Positions 38,233 through 46,626 are shown, numbered from the stretch's first letter. The stretch is 64,000 bases of DNA from Roseateles_B sp041906185 (GCA_041906185.1 JAYRJQ010000011.1:1-64000), one strand, 5' to 3'. Translations and numbers: made by a program. The notes: generated from the letters alone by a model not told the origin.

Positions 38233-38655
38233 TCAGGGCTTGGTGACGCCCAGCAGCTCGACGTCGAAGTACAGCGTCGCGCCGGGCGGGATCACGCCGC
38301 CCGCGCCCTTCTCGCCGTACGCGATCGCGGCCGGGCAGGTCAGGCGGGCCTTGCCGCCGACCTTCATGCGCTGCACGCCTTCGGTCCAGCACTTGATGAC
38401 CCGGCCCAGCGGGAACTCGGCCGGCTGGCCGCGGCTGACGGAGCTGTCGAATTCGCGGCCGTCCGCGAAGGTGCCGACGTAGTGCACCCGCACCTTGTCT
38501 GCCGCCGTCGGCTGCTCGCCCGTGCCGGCCACCAGCTCCTGGTAGACGAGGCCGGTGGCCGTCGTGACGGGCTCGGCGGCAGCGGCCCCGGTGCAGGACA
38601 GCGCAAGGCTCGACAGGGCGGCAACGGACAGCAGGCGATGGACAGGCATCTTCAT
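38233..38655 (-). CDS. FKBP-type peptidyl-prolyl cis-trans isomerase, exported
   Basis: A 140-residue protein with a signal peptide (LLSVAALSSLALSCTGAAAA) and one FKBP domain: VRVHYVGTFADGREFDSS, FPLGRVIKCWTEGVQRMKVG and LYFDVELLGV. It catalyses proline isomerisation during folding in the periplasm. The start at 38655 or 38649 cannot be separated, as no good ribosome site is visible. A Cys at the end of the signal could be a lipobox (ALSC). Confidence 0.9.
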   Translation of the reverse strand: MKMPVHRLLSVAALSSLALSCTGAAAAEPVTTATGLVYQELVAGTGEQPTAADKVRVHYVGTFADGREFDSSVSRGQPAEFPLGRVIKCWTEGVQRMKVGGKARLTCPAAIAYGEKGAGGVIPPGATLYFDVELLGVTKP

Positions 38656-38742
38656 GGGAGGTGTGCGAGGGAGTTTTGGAATGCGGCGCATCATGCGGCA
38701 AGCGGGCCGGTCCGCCAAGCCGGGGCGTTACGGAGTTCGCCC

Positions 38743-38772
38743 ACTTGCTCCGACTTGCGCCGACTTGCGCCC
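38743..38772 (+). repeat. Three tandem 10-nt repeats
   Basis: ACTTGCTCCG, ACTTGCGCCG and ACTTGCGCCC follow each other directly, just 3' of the nucleotidyltransferase stop codon. Probably a slippage product; no function evident. Confidence 0.7.
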
Positions 38773-38778
38773 GGCGCG

Positions 38779-39879
38779 TCAGGACGGCTCGGCGGCCCGG
38801 AAGCGTTCGTGCAGGCCCATCCAGGTCTTGCGGGCCAGATGGGGCACGAGCAGGCGCAGCGGCATGCGCAGCAGGTGCGCGCGCCAATAGAGACGCGTCA
38901 CGGCCCGGCGGCGGCGGGCCATGGACGCTTCGGCCTCCAGCCCCAGGGCCGTGCGCATCCAGCGGGCGGGCGCCTGCTGCTGCCAGCCCGGCTGCGCCGC
39001 CTCCAGGCCCTGGGCCAGGTGACACAGCAGGGCGTTCTGCGGCTGGACGGCACACAGCGGCGCCAGCGCCTGCGCCAGCACCGGCTGCAGCTTCAGCGCC
39101 GCCGCCCGCGCCAGCAGCGCCGCCGCCCGCGCCTCGTCGTCGGCGCCCGGCAGCAGGCCCAGCAGATCGTGCAGGTCCAGCAGGTCCCGCCAGGCATGGT
39201 CCAGCTCGCCGTCCAGGCACAGGTGCAGGGCGCTGTGCAGGGCCAGATCGACCGGCTGGAGCTGGCGGAAGCCACTGCCGCCGATGGGCACCGACTCGGC
39301 GATCAGGACGTCGCCCGGGCTGTGGAACCTCGAGCTGCGCGGCGCGATCGCATGGTGGACGTCCAGCACGGAGCCGCGCTGCACATGGCGCAGCGGCGGG
39401 ATCTCGTGCATCCACTGGCGGTAGTAGCGCTGGTTGTAGGCCTGGCGCTCCTCGCTGATCCAGCCGTGCGCCATGAGCGCCGACTCCACCGCGGCGAGCT
39501 GGCCCTCGGGCACCAGCAGGTCGATGTCCGAGAAGCTGCGCCCCCGCGAGGGCGGCAGCTCGGCCAGCAGATAGGCCGCCCCCTTGAGCAGCAGCACGGG
39601 CTGGCCCAGCGGCTGCAGCGCCTCGCGCACCGCCAGCAGCTCGTGGCGCACCTCATGGCGATGCCGGTCCAGCACGCGCAGACTGGCCTCCAGCGCCGTC
39701 CGGACCTCCACCGGCAGCTGCGGCATCAGGCCCTGCGCCTGCAGCCGCCAGGCCAGCCGCCCCAGCAGGCGGCCGCCGCGCGCCTGGCCGAGCAGGCGCT
39801 CCCAGTCCCGGCCGTCGAAGGCGGTGGGCAGCTCGCCGTCCAGCAGCAGACGCAGCAGGGGCATCGTCGGCGCCGTCAT
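38779..39879 (-). CDS. Nucleotidyltransferase family protein of the HPr-rel-A cluster
   Basis: A 366-residue protein with the NTP_transf_5 (PF14907) pattern: LLLKGAAYLLAELPP near residues 97-110 and the metal-binding RSFSDIDLLVPEG with Asp 118 and Asp 120. The same family occurs in lasso-peptide clusters beside HPr-like kinases. Its product here is unknown; it may add or transfer a nucleotide-derived group to a peptide or sugar. It is the last gene of a four-gene operon; the start overlaps the kinase stop (ATGA). Confidence 0.82.
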   Translation of the reverse strand: MTAPTMPLLRLLLDGELPTAFDGRDWERLLGQARGGRLLGRLAWRLQAQGLMPQLPVEVRTALEASLRVLDRHRHEVRHELLAVREALQPLGQPVLLLKGAAYLLAELPPSRGRSFSDIDLLVPEGQLAAVESALMAHGWISEERQAYNQRYYRQWMHEIPPLRHVQRGSVLDVHHAIAPRSSRFHSPGDVLIAESVPIGGSGFRQLQPVDLALHSALHLCLDGELDHAWRDLLDLHDLLGLLPGADDEARAAALLARAAALKLQPVLAQALAPLCAVQPQNALLCHLAQGLEAAQPGWQQQAPARWMRTALGLEAEASMARRRRAVTRLYWRAHLLRMPLRLLVPHLARKTWMGLHERFRAAEPS

Positions 39880-40808
39880 CCAGCCGCCTCCAGTTCGGGC
39901 AGGCCGTCGAGCAGATCGCTCAGGCGCGGAATGGCGTCATGGAGGTCGGAATAGCGCAGCTCGTAGCAGTCGCAGCGCTCCAGCATCGCGCCGAGCACCT
40001 CGAAGCCCTGCAGGCCGAGGACGAGGTAGTTGAAGGCGTTCTTGCCGAGCTCGATCATGGCCGGCGCCTTGGGCAGCGGCGTGAGGCGCGTCGGCTCGCC
40101 GGCGGCATAGCGCGGGAAGACGACGAGCCGCGGGCGCGCGCTCTCATGCATGCGCTCGACATGCGCCTGCGGCACGCGCATGTGCACCACGTCGCCCTTG
40201 GTCGTGCCGCGGGTCACCGCCCCGAACAGGGCCTGCGGCGCGTAGCGGCGGATCACGTCCAGCGAGTTGTTCTTGAGGCTCACCGGCCGGGCGGCGGCGT
40301 GGATGCGCTGGTCGGTGAGGTCCACGAGGCACAGCTCGTCGGTCATCAGCCGCCAGTCGCTGTGCGTCAGGGCGGCGCACAGCGTGCTCTTGCCCGACCC
40401 GGGCGGCGCGGGCATCACCATCGCGCGGCCGCCTCGCTCCAGCACGGCCGCATGCAGCAACAGGTACTGGTGGGCGCGCATGCTCACGCACCAGTTCATC
40501 GCCCATTCCATCTGGGCGAAGGCGTGGGACTGCGGCAGCGGCTCGAAGGGGCGCTCGCCGTCGGAGCTGAAGCGCACCTGGCGCCGCCACCAGCGGTGCA
40601 GGCCACGGCCGTGGTCCAGCTGAAGGGGGAAGTCGGCGTAGCTCTGCGGCGGCAGGCAGGGGTAGCCGCCATAGAGCTGGCGCAGGCCCTGCTCGACCAG
40701 CGGGAGCGGGCTCTGAAGGCGGTAGCGGAAGACCCCCGCCTGCAGGACGAGGTCCCCCCGGTGCAGCCGGGTGCGGAAGTCGGCCGGCGCCAGCTGCTCA
40801 AGCTTCAT
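39876..40808 (-). CDS. HprK-related kinase A
   Basis: A 310-residue kinase related to HPr kinase/phosphorylase. The P-loop APPGSGKSTLCAAL lies at residues about 134-147 (Lys 140), followed by a conserved LMTDELCLVDL acidic motif. The HPr-kinase-type N-terminal domain is absent, as expected of the HprK-rel-A group. HprK enzymes phosphorylate a Ser on a protein partner; in lasso-peptide pathways the relatives phosphorylate the precursor peptide. The target here is unknown. It overlaps the PqqD-like gene by 11 nt and the next gene by 4 nt. Confidence 0.85.
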   Translation of the reverse strand: MKLEQLAPADFRTRLHRGDLVLQAGVFRYRLQSPLPLVEQGLRQLYGGYPCLPPQSYADFPLQLDHGRGLHRWWRRQVRFSSDGERPFEPLPQSHAFAQMEWAMNWCVSMRAHQYLLLHAAVLERGGRAMVMPAPPGSGKSTLCAALTHSDWRLMTDELCLVDLTDQRIHAAARPVSLKNNSLDVIRRYAPQALFGAVTRGTTKGDVVHMRVPQAHVERMHESARPRLVVFPRYAAGEPTRLTPLPKAPAMIELGKNAFNYLVLGLQGFEVLGAMLERCDCYELRYSDLHDAIPRLSDLLDGLPELEAAG

Positions 40809-41121
40809 GCGGGGAGTGTCTCAGCAGGCCCTGCTCGACGAGAAAGCCCAGGCCCTGGGCGAGACCCGGCCAGAGCTCGTCCGGCAGCGGGCGCTCCAGC
40901 AGCAGAGGCAGGCGGTGTTGCAGGTCGGTGAGGGAGGCCGGGGCCTGCTCGATCTCCATCACCGCGGCGGCGAGGAGCGCATCGAGCTGCAGCGTCTGGC
41001 CGCTGCCGTTGTCGAACAGGACCCAGTCCTCGCCCCAGCTGCGCCAGTGGAGCTCGGCCAGCGGCGGCAGGGACCAGCACCCCTCCGATGCGGACGCGGG
41101 CGACAGGGCCGTTTCTGCCAC
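40798..41121 (-). CDS. HPr-rel-A system PqqD-family carrier protein
   Basis: A 107-residue protein of the PqqD fold, the RiPP recognition element type that binds leader peptides. The WVLFDNGSGQTLQLDALLAAAVMEIE stretch and helical C-terminus (LGFLVEQGLLRHS) match the group that occurs with HprK-related kinase A. It lies 15 nt after the exported-protein gene and overlaps the kinase gene. The probable role is to deliver a substrate to the kinase and nucleotidyltransferase. Confidence 0.8.
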   Translation of the reverse strand: MAETALSPASASEGCWSLPPLAELHWRSWGEDWVLFDNGSGQTLQLDALLAAAVMEIEQAPASLTDLQHRLPLLLERPLPDELWPGLAQGLGFLVEQGLLRHSPHEA

Positions 41122-41136
41122 GCTGGGGGCGATGGC

Positions 41137-41778
41137 TTACTTCTCCAGGTACTTCACGAAGAAGTCGTAGGCCGCCAGATTGTTGGTCAGGTAGTAGTTG
41201 ATGACGTCCGTCGAGCTGTACGGGAACGCATAGCCGGTGCGGCCCACGGCCCAGCCGGTGTTCGTCTCGTAGGCCAGCGCATTGAGATACGCATTGAGCC
41301 AGTGACGCTCCGGGGTGGAGGCATAGGTCGGGTCGGACATCAGCTTCAGCAGCGTCAGGTTCTTGGTCGACGAGCTGGCGCGGATGAGGATGGAGCCCAC
41401 CGTCACATTGCAGCTGCACGGCCAGGTCCGGCGGGGGACCGTCAGGCCGTTCGACGTGGTGGTCTGACCCCACCAGCCCGGGCTGTAGCCCCAGGCGTTG
41501 GGGTAGGTCTCGCCATGGAAGGAGTGGGCGGAGGACTGCACGCCGGAGATGGTGCAGATCACGGCCTTGCCCGTCTTGGCACTGCTGCAGACGGCCAGCG
41601 TGACACCACCGGCCATCGCGCGCATGGGCGCCAGGGCCGCCAACGTGGCAGCGCCACCCGTGCCCGCGCTCTTGAGCAGCATGCGACGGCGTGCCAGCGC
41701 CTCGGCAGACAGGCGGCGGGGCGCCGTCAGGGGGTCCCGTGCTGCCTGCTGGTCGGGGGTCGAACGCTGCTTGTCCAT
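41137..41778 (-). CDS. Tat-type exported Cys-containing protein, possible substrate of the HPr-rel-A system
   Basis: A 213-residue protein, first gene of the operon. A long N-terminal region ends in ARRRMLLKSAG (residues 29-39), a twin-Arg signal, then a hydrophobic stretch cleaved near AMA at about residue 56. The mature part holds four Cys (64, 75, 121, 123), many Ser/Thr/Tyr/Trp and a Tyr/Asn/Phe-rich C-terminus (YYLTNNLAAYDFF). No known family recognised. GAGG lies about 5 nt before the start. Its position directly before a PqqD-like protein makes it the natural candidate for the modified substrate; unproven. Confidence 0.7.
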   Translation of the reverse strand: MDKQRSTPDQQAARDPLTAPRRLSAEALARRRMLLKSAGTGGAATLAALAPMRAMAGGVTLAVCSSAKTGKAVICTISGVQSSAHSFHGETYPNAWGYSPGWWGQTTTSNGLTVPRRTWPCSCNVTVGSILIRASSSTKNLTLLKLMSDPTYASTPERHWLNAYLNALAYETNTGWAVGRTGYAFPYSSTDVINYYLTNNLAAYDFFVKYLEK

Positions 41779-42082
41779 AACGAACCTCTACAGTCCAGAG
41801 AACTCATTGAAGAAAACCGGTGCGGACCGGACGATGCCCGATGGCCGCCGGCAGGACCGTTCTCGATGCGCCGGAGCGCAGCGGCATGCACGGCCAGCCT
41901 GCCAATGGCCCTGTATTTGACACTATCGCAAGCTCGCTGGATGCCCGACCCGCGCATCCAGGGGGGGCCGTCAGCGCCACTGCAGGCCGCTCAAACGGGG
42001 GACGCTGACCGGCCCACGCCGGCCGCGCCAGGGGCGGGTGCGCCGGCACGGTGTCCCGGCCGGCTCCTGTATTCTTGCTGCC
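41779..42082. promoter_or_regulatory. Divergent promoter region between HPr-rel-A operon and phosphatidyltransferase
   Basis: 304 nt without a gene. A TTGACA hexamer (41918-41923) is the only clear -35-like element. On the + side TATTCT at 42070-42075 ends 7 nt before the next start. No -24/-12 element with correct spacing was found for the operon. Confidence 0.4.
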
Positions 42083-42700
42083 ATGAACCGACCCAAACCC
42101 TTCTCCATGATCCGCGAGTTCCACCTGGCGGACTGGTTCACCCTGGCCAATGCCTTCTGCGGCATGGGCGCGCTGTTCTCGGTGATGACCTATCTGCAGA
42201 CCCGCGAGGTCCTGCACCTGTTCTATGCCTGCGGCCTGATCCCCGCCGCCCTGGTCTTCGACATCCTGGACGGCCGCATCGCCCGCTGGCGCCAGAAGAG
42301 CTCCGCCATGGGCCGGGAGCTGGACTCGCTGGCGGATGTCATCTCCTTCGGCGTCGCGCCGGCGGCTATCGCCTACGGCTGCGGGATGCAAGGCCTCTAT
42401 GACCGCATCATCCTGGTCTTCTTCGTCGCCTGCGGCGTCTCGCGCCTGGCCCGCTTCAACATCACCGCCGAGAAGCTCTCGGAGGGCGGTGACAAGGTCA
42501 AGTACTTCGAAGGCACGCCCATCCCCACCTCGCTGGTCCTCGTGATCCTGCTGTGGGTGGCCGCTGCCCAGGGCGCCCTGGGGGATCAGATGTGGGGCGG
42601 CCGCCTGGAAATCGGCGGCTTCAACTTCCACCCGCTGGCGCTGCTGTTCCTGGCGTCCGGCTCGCTGATGGTCAGCCGGATCCGCATTCCCAAGATCTGA
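42083..42700 (+). CDS. pssA: CDP-alcohol phosphatidyltransferase, phosphatidylserine synthase type
   Basis: A 205-residue membrane enzyme with about six helices. The catalytic motif is complete: DILDGRIARWRQKSSAMGRELDSLAD (D-G-x2-A-R-x8-G-x3-D-x3-D). The N-terminal ADWFTLANAFCGMGALFSV is typical of CDP-diacylglycerol-serine O-phosphatidyltransferase. It is shorter than some PssA versions, so the alcohol acceptor is less certain and the symbol is tentative. No ribosome site; a -10-like TATTCT ends 7 nt upstream. Confidence 0.85.
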   Translation: MNRPKPFSMIREFHLADWFTLANAFCGMGALFSVMTYLQTREVLHLFYACGLIPAALVFDILDGRIARWRQKSSAMGRELDSLADVISFGVAPAAIAYGCGMQGLYDRIILVFFVACGVSRLARFNITAEKLSEGGDKVKYFEGTPIPTSLVLVILLWVAAAQGALGDQMWGGRLEIGGFNFHPLALLFLASGSLMVSRIRIPKI

Positions 42701-42722
42701 GCCTGCTCGGGGCCCCGGCGCC

Positions 42723-43685
42723 TCAGTGCGCGGCGGGCTGCGGCCGCACCCGCAGAGCCCCCATCACGCCGGCCACGAGCAGGGCGACGCCCAGCGCGGT
42801 CAGCGGCGCCGGCCACTCGCCGCGCCACAGGAAGGCATAGGCCAGGGCGGCCAGCGTCTCGAACACGATCAGCTGGCCCACGAGGGCCGTCGGCAGGCGC
42901 TGGCTGGCCTCGTTCCAGCACAGCGTGCCGGCCCAGGACGCCAGCAGGCCGATGGCCAGCATCAGCCCGGCATAGGCCAGCGGCCGCGGCCCGAGCGGGA
43001 GCTCGACCTCCAGCTGCCCGCCGTGCTGAAGCAGCACCAGCGCCGCGAACGCCACGAGCGACAGCGGCAGCGTCACCAACCCCTGGGCCGTCGCCCAGGC
43101 CCGCGGGCTGCGGTCCGGATGGGCGCGCAGCCAGTCGGCATTGCGGATCGGGTACCAGGTCCAGCAGAGCAGTGCCCCGAGGGCCAGCAGGCCGCCCTGC
43201 ACATAGGCCGCCATCCGCGCCTCGGCCATGGCCGACGAGCGCGCCAGGGCCTGCAGCTCCACCTGGTTGACGCAGACCAGCCCCGCCGCGATCAGCAGCA
43301 GCGGCAGCGCCAGCTGCGACCAGGGCAGGCGCCCGTCCCGCACGCGGTTGCGGTGGTTGGACACCAGCGCGATGAGCACCGGCAGCGTGCCGATGATCAT
43401 CGTCGGCAGCGGCCCGCCCGCCCGCTGGATGGCCGCGGCGAGGCACAGGTAGTAGAGGAAGTTGCCGATGGCGCTGAGGCGCAGGGCCGCCCACCAGTCC
43501 GCCGCCGCCAGCTCGCGCAGCGCGCGGCGGTCCATCCAGGCCAGCGGCAGCGCGATCAGCCCGAAGGCCAGGTAGCGCCCCGCCATGAGCTGGGCCGCCG
43601 GGTACTCCGGCAGCATCTGCGGGGCCACGAAGACCAGGCCCCACATGAGCCCGGCCGCCAGCGCGAAAAGAACACCTGTCCACAT
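42723..43685 (-). CDS. EamA/DMT family exporter
   Basis: A 320-residue membrane protein with ten predicted helices in two homologous halves, the EamA drug/metabolite transporter layout. Half one begins GVLFALAAGLMWGLVFVAP; half two includes LMLAIGLLASWAGTLCWNEASQRLPTALVGQLIVFETLAALAYAFLWRGEWP. Substrate unknown; relatives export amino acids or metabolites. Convergent with pssA. Confidence 0.85.
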   Translation of the reverse strand: MWTGVLFALAAGLMWGLVFVAPQMLPEYPAAQLMAGRYLAFGLIALPLAWMDRRALRELAAADWWAALRLSAIGNFLYYLCLAAAIQRAGGPLPTMIIGTLPVLIALVSNHRNRVRDGRLPWSQLALPLLLIAAGLVCVNQVELQALARSSAMAEARMAAYVQGGLLALGALLCWTWYPIRNADWLRAHPDRSPRAWATAQGLVTLPLSLVAFAALVLLQHGGQLEVELPLGPRPLAYAGLMLAIGLLASWAGTLCWNEASQRLPTALVGQLIVFETLAALAYAFLWRGEWPAPLTALGVALLVAGVMGALRVRPQPAAH

Positions 43686-43751
43686 GCGGCCATCATGCCG
43701 GCCGGGCCGTCGGCGGGCTTGTACAGGATTGCTGCCGCGCCCCTCTCGCGC

Positions 43752-44366
43752 TCAGACGCCCCCGCGCCACAGCCCCCAGGCCAGGGCCAGCATCATCAGC
43801 CCGAGCAACAGGTCCAGGACCTGCCACGCCCGCTGGCGCGCGAAGAGCGGGGCCAGCAGGCGGGCGCCGTAGCCCAGGCCGGCAAACCACAGCAGGCTGC
43901 AGCTGACCGCGCCGAGGAAGAACAGCGGGCGCTGCGCCGGCGCCTGGGCCGTGCCGATGGCGCCCACGAGCAGCACGGTGTCCAGGTAGACATGGGGGTT
44001 GAGCAGCGTGAAGGCCGCCGCCTGCGCCAGCGTGCCCGCCGCCGAGCCCCCGCCCCCCGCGCCGGCCTGCAGCCCCGCCGGCCGTGCGACGCGGGCGAGC
44101 GCCCGCAGGCCATAGGCGAGCAAGAAGGCGATGCCCGCCCAGCGCAGCCCCTGCGTAAGCCCCGGCAGCCGGGCATCGAGGGCGCCCAGTCCCCAGATGC
44201 CCACCGCCATGAGCAGGGCGTCGGCCAGCGCGCAGAAGAGCACGACCAGGCCCACGTGCCGGCGCAGCAGGCCCTGGCGCAGCACGAAGGCGTTCTGGGC
44301 GCCAATGGCGACGATCAGGCCGGCCACGAGGACCAGACCCTGGAGATAGACGGCGATCGAGTTCAT
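43752..44366 (-). CDS. argO: LysE/ArgO family amino acid exporter
   Basis: A 204-residue membrane protein with about six helices and the LysE/ArgO N-terminal pattern GLIVAIGAQNAFVLRQGLLRRHV and NPHVYLDTVLLVGAIG, the hallmark Asn-Pro-His motif. It exports arginine or lysine. The start at 44366 (MNSIAVYLQG) is used, not the upstream ATG at 44378, because it gives the usual family N-terminus. It is divergent from an ArgP-type regulator, the known control arrangement. Confidence 0.9.
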   Translation of the reverse strand: MNSIAVYLQGLVLVAGLIVAIGAQNAFVLRQGLLRRHVGLVVLFCALADALLMAVGIWGLGALDARLPGLTQGLRWAGIAFLLAYGLRALARVARPAGLQAGAGGGGSAAGTLAQAAAFTLLNPHVYLDTVLLVGAIGTAQAPAQRPLFFLGAVSCSLLWFAGLGYGARLLAPLFARQRAWQVLDLLLGLMMLALAWGLWRGGV

Positions 44367-44422
44367 GGCGCGCAGCATGCCCGGACCGCCGCGCAGGGGC
44401 CAGTTAGACTTCCTGAAGCCGC

Positions 44423-44437
44423 TTCAGCGCCGCTGAA
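44423..44437. promoter_or_regulatory. LysR-type operator between argO and argP
   Basis: TTCAGCG-C-CGCTGAA is a perfect 15-nt palindrome in the 94-nt divergent intergenic region, 24 nt before argP and 57 nt before argO. LysR-type boxes have this T-N11-A inverted form. It is the likely ArgP site. Confidence 0.6.
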
Positions 44438-44460
44438 CGGCCCTCGATTTCCGCCCCTTC

Positions 44461-45342
44461 ATGCTCGACTACCCCCTCATCCATGCGCTGGCTGCCGTCA
44501 TCCGCGAGGGCAGCTTCGAGAAGGCCGCCCGCAGCCTGCACCTCAGCACCTCCGCCGTCTCCCAGCGGGTGAAGCTTCTCGAGCAGCGGCTCGGGCAGGT
44601 GCTGGTGATCCGCGACAGCCCCTGCCGCGCCACGCCGGCCGGGCTGCAGCTGTGCCGCCATGCGGAGCAGGTGGCGCTGCTGGAGCGCGAGCTGCTCGCC
44701 AGCCTGCCGCCCCAGGCGGCCGAGGGCGGCCTGCGCAGCCTGCGGCTCGCCGTCAACGCCGACAGCCTCAGCACCTGGTTCATGCCGGCGGCGGTGGCGC
44801 TCTCGGGCCAGCTTTGGCTGCTGGACCTCAGCCTCGAGGACCAGGACCACACCGCCGAACGCCTGCGCCAGGGCGACGTGCTCGCTGCCGTGACGGCTCT
44901 GGCGGACCCCCTGCCCGGCTGCCGCAGCGTGTCACTCGGCTGCATGGACTACCTCGCCGTCGCGACGCCCGCATTCGTCCGCCAGCATTTCGCCGCTGGC
45001 CTGCATGCCGAAGCCCTGACGCGCGCGCCCTGCCTCAGCTACGACCGGCGGGACCAGCTGCAGTCGCGCTGGGTCGCGCAGGTCCTGGCCGCGACGCCGC
45101 CCCTGCCCTGCCACTGGCTGCCCTCGAACGACGTCTACCTGGCCGCCTGCCGCAGCGGCATGGGCTGGGGCATGTGTCCGCGCAGCCTCGTGCAGGCGGA
45201 GGTGGAGCAGGGCGTGCTGCAGGTGCTCAGCGAGATGCCGCTGTCCGTGCCGCTGTTCTGGCAGGCCACGGCCCAGGCCTGGCCGCTGCTGGAGCCGGTG
45301 ACGCAGGCCGTGCTGGACGCCGCGCGACGCGGTCTGCGCTGA
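44461..45342 (+). CDS. argP: ArgP/IciA-type LysR regulator
   Basis: A 293-residue LysR regulator. The winged helix reads LIHALAAVIREGSFEKAARSLHLSTSAVSQRVKLLEQRLGQ, and the substrate domain is long and normal. ArgP activates argO in response to arginine and is inhibited by lysine; divergent orientation to the exporter supports the call. Frame ends 3 nt before the convergent AraC gene. Confidence 0.9.
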   Translation: MLDYPLIHALAAVIREGSFEKAARSLHLSTSAVSQRVKLLEQRLGQVLVIRDSPCRATPAGLQLCRHAEQVALLERELLASLPPQAAEGGLRSLRLAVNADSLSTWFMPAAVALSGQLWLLDLSLEDQDHTAERLRQGDVLAAVTALADPLPGCRSVSLGCMDYLAVATPAFVRQHFAAGLHAEALTRAPCLSYDRRDQLQSRWVAQVLAATPPLPCHWLPSNDVYLAACRSGMGWGMCPRSLVQAEVEQGVLQVLSEMPLSVPLFWQATAQAWPLLEPVTQAVLDAARRGLR

Positions 45343-45344
45343 GC

Positions 45345-46181
45345 TCAGCGCCCGCGCGCCAGGCCCAGCTGGCGCTGGTAGGCCGCCGGCGTGATGCCAT
45401 AGCGGCGCTGCAGGCTGCGCGTGAGATGCGCCTGGTCCGTGAAGCCCGCAGCAGCGGCGACCTGCGCCGGCGCCATCCCCTGGGCAAGCAGACGCTTGGC
45501 CTCGAAGCTGCGCAAGGCCATCAGCGCCTGCTGCGGCGTGGCGTGCTGCTGCTCGCGGAAGCTGCGCAGGAAGTGGAAGGGGCTCAGACCGGCCACGCCG
45601 GCGAGCTGCTCCAGGGTCAGGGCCTGGTCCAGATGGGCGCGCATGAAGTCCATCACCGGCTCGAAGCGGCCGGCGGCGTCGGCCTTTCGGACCTGCACGC
45701 GGGCATGCGGGCGGATGAGGTCCACGAGCTGCAGCAGCAGGCTGTCCACGGCCAGGGGCTCCTCGGCGGACCACAGCGCCGCCATGCAGCGAGCGACGGC
45801 CTGCGCCTGCGCCGGGCTGCCGCTGACGGCCGCATCGAAGCGCCAGCTGCGGTCCCCGCCGTAGGACGGCAGCAGCGCCTCGTCCAGGTAGACCATGTGA
45901 TAGCCCCAGCAGCCCGCGTCGGCGGACTGCCCGGTGTGCAGGTCCTCGGGATTCATCAGCATGAGGCTCGCCTGGGGCGCGAGGTGCTCGCCGCCGCGCC
46001 AGCGGAAGCGGCCGAGACCCTGGTTGATCACGCCCAGCCCGTAGGCCTCGTGCGTGTGCGCCTCGAAGCAATGCTCCCGGATGCGGGCCCGGTAGAGCTC
46101 CACGCCCGGCCTGCCGGCGGGCCGGCGGTACAGGGCGTGGTCCTCCTGGCCATCGAAGCGGATGAGGGTGTCGGACTGCAT
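45345..46181 (-). CDS. AraC family transcriptional regulator
   Basis: A 278-residue protein with an N-terminal cupin-type AraC-binding domain (HCFEAHTHEAYGLGVINQG) and a C-terminal pair of helix-turn-helix motifs (LTLEQLAGVAGLSPFHFLRSFREQQHATPQQALM and AAAAGFTDQAHLTRSLQRRYGITPAAYQRQ). It senses a small effector and binds DNA. No clear target in the neighbourhood; ends 3 nt from argP, convergent. Confidence 0.9.
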   Translation of the reverse strand: MQSDTLIRFDGQEDHALYRRPAGRPGVELYRARIREHCFEAHTHEAYGLGVINQGLGRFRWRGGEHLAPQASLMLMNPEDLHTGQSADAGCWGYHMVYLDEALLPSYGGDRSWRFDAAVSGSPAQAQAVARCMAALWSAEEPLAVDSLLLQLVDLIRPHARVQVRKADAAGRFEPVMDFMRAHLDQALTLEQLAGVAGLSPFHFLRSFREQQHATPQQALMALRSFEAKRLLAQGMAPAQVAAAAGFTDQAHLTRSLQRRYGITPAAYQRQLGLARGR

Positions 46182-46221
46182 GACCCGGCCATCATGGCAC
46201 AGCCGGCGTCGCCGGCACCGC

Positions 46222-46626
46222 TCATCGGCGGCTGACGGACGCCAGGCCCCAGTGCTTGCGCGGCACGCTCAGCACGACGGTGTCCGGCGCTCCCCAGGCA
46301 TCGCCGGCGAAGCGCATGTGCACCTCGCCGTCCACGCTATGCCAGCTGCCGTCGGCCATGGGTGTCATGGTCACCACCGCTTCGTCACCCAGCGTGATCC
46401 GCATGCGCAGCCCGCGGCCGTTCACCTCCAGATCGCGGCCGTCTTCCATGCGGTAGGTGCCCGAGAGCAGGCGCATGTCCGACTGCGACACATGGGCCCG
46501 CATCGGGGCCGCGGTCTGCAGCGTGACAGGCGCCAGCACGGTGGGCTCCTGGGCCAGCGCGGGGCCGGCCAGGACGATCAGCGCCAGTGCGGCGCCAGCC
46601 AGGGGGAAGCGGGTGGGCAGGTTCAT
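46222..46626 (-). CDS. Small exported protein of unknown function
   Basis: A 134-residue protein with a signal peptide (FPLAGAALALIVLAGPALAQ) and a beta-rich mature part: SGTYRMEDGRDLEVNGRGLRMRI reads like a repeated strand-turn domain. AAGGAG lies 6 nt before the start at 46626. No family recognised. Confidence 0.65.
   Translation of the reverse strand: MNLPTRFPLAGAALALIVLAGPALAQEPTVLAPVTLQTAAPMRAHVSQSDMRLLSGTYRMEDGRDLEVNGRGLRMRITLGDEAVVTMTPMADGSWHSVDGEVHMRFAGDAWGAPDTVVLSVPRKHWGLASVSRR

Noticed and set aside
38779..41778. Complete lasso-peptide biosynthesis cluster
   Set aside because: No B2 transglutaminase-like protease, no Asn-synthetase cyclase and no short precursor peptide are present; only the tailoring-type genes are seen.
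42726..46235. 1169-codon open frame on the plus strand
   Set aside because: Covers several genuine genes on both strands (DMT exporter, argO, argP, AraC) and has no domain pattern.
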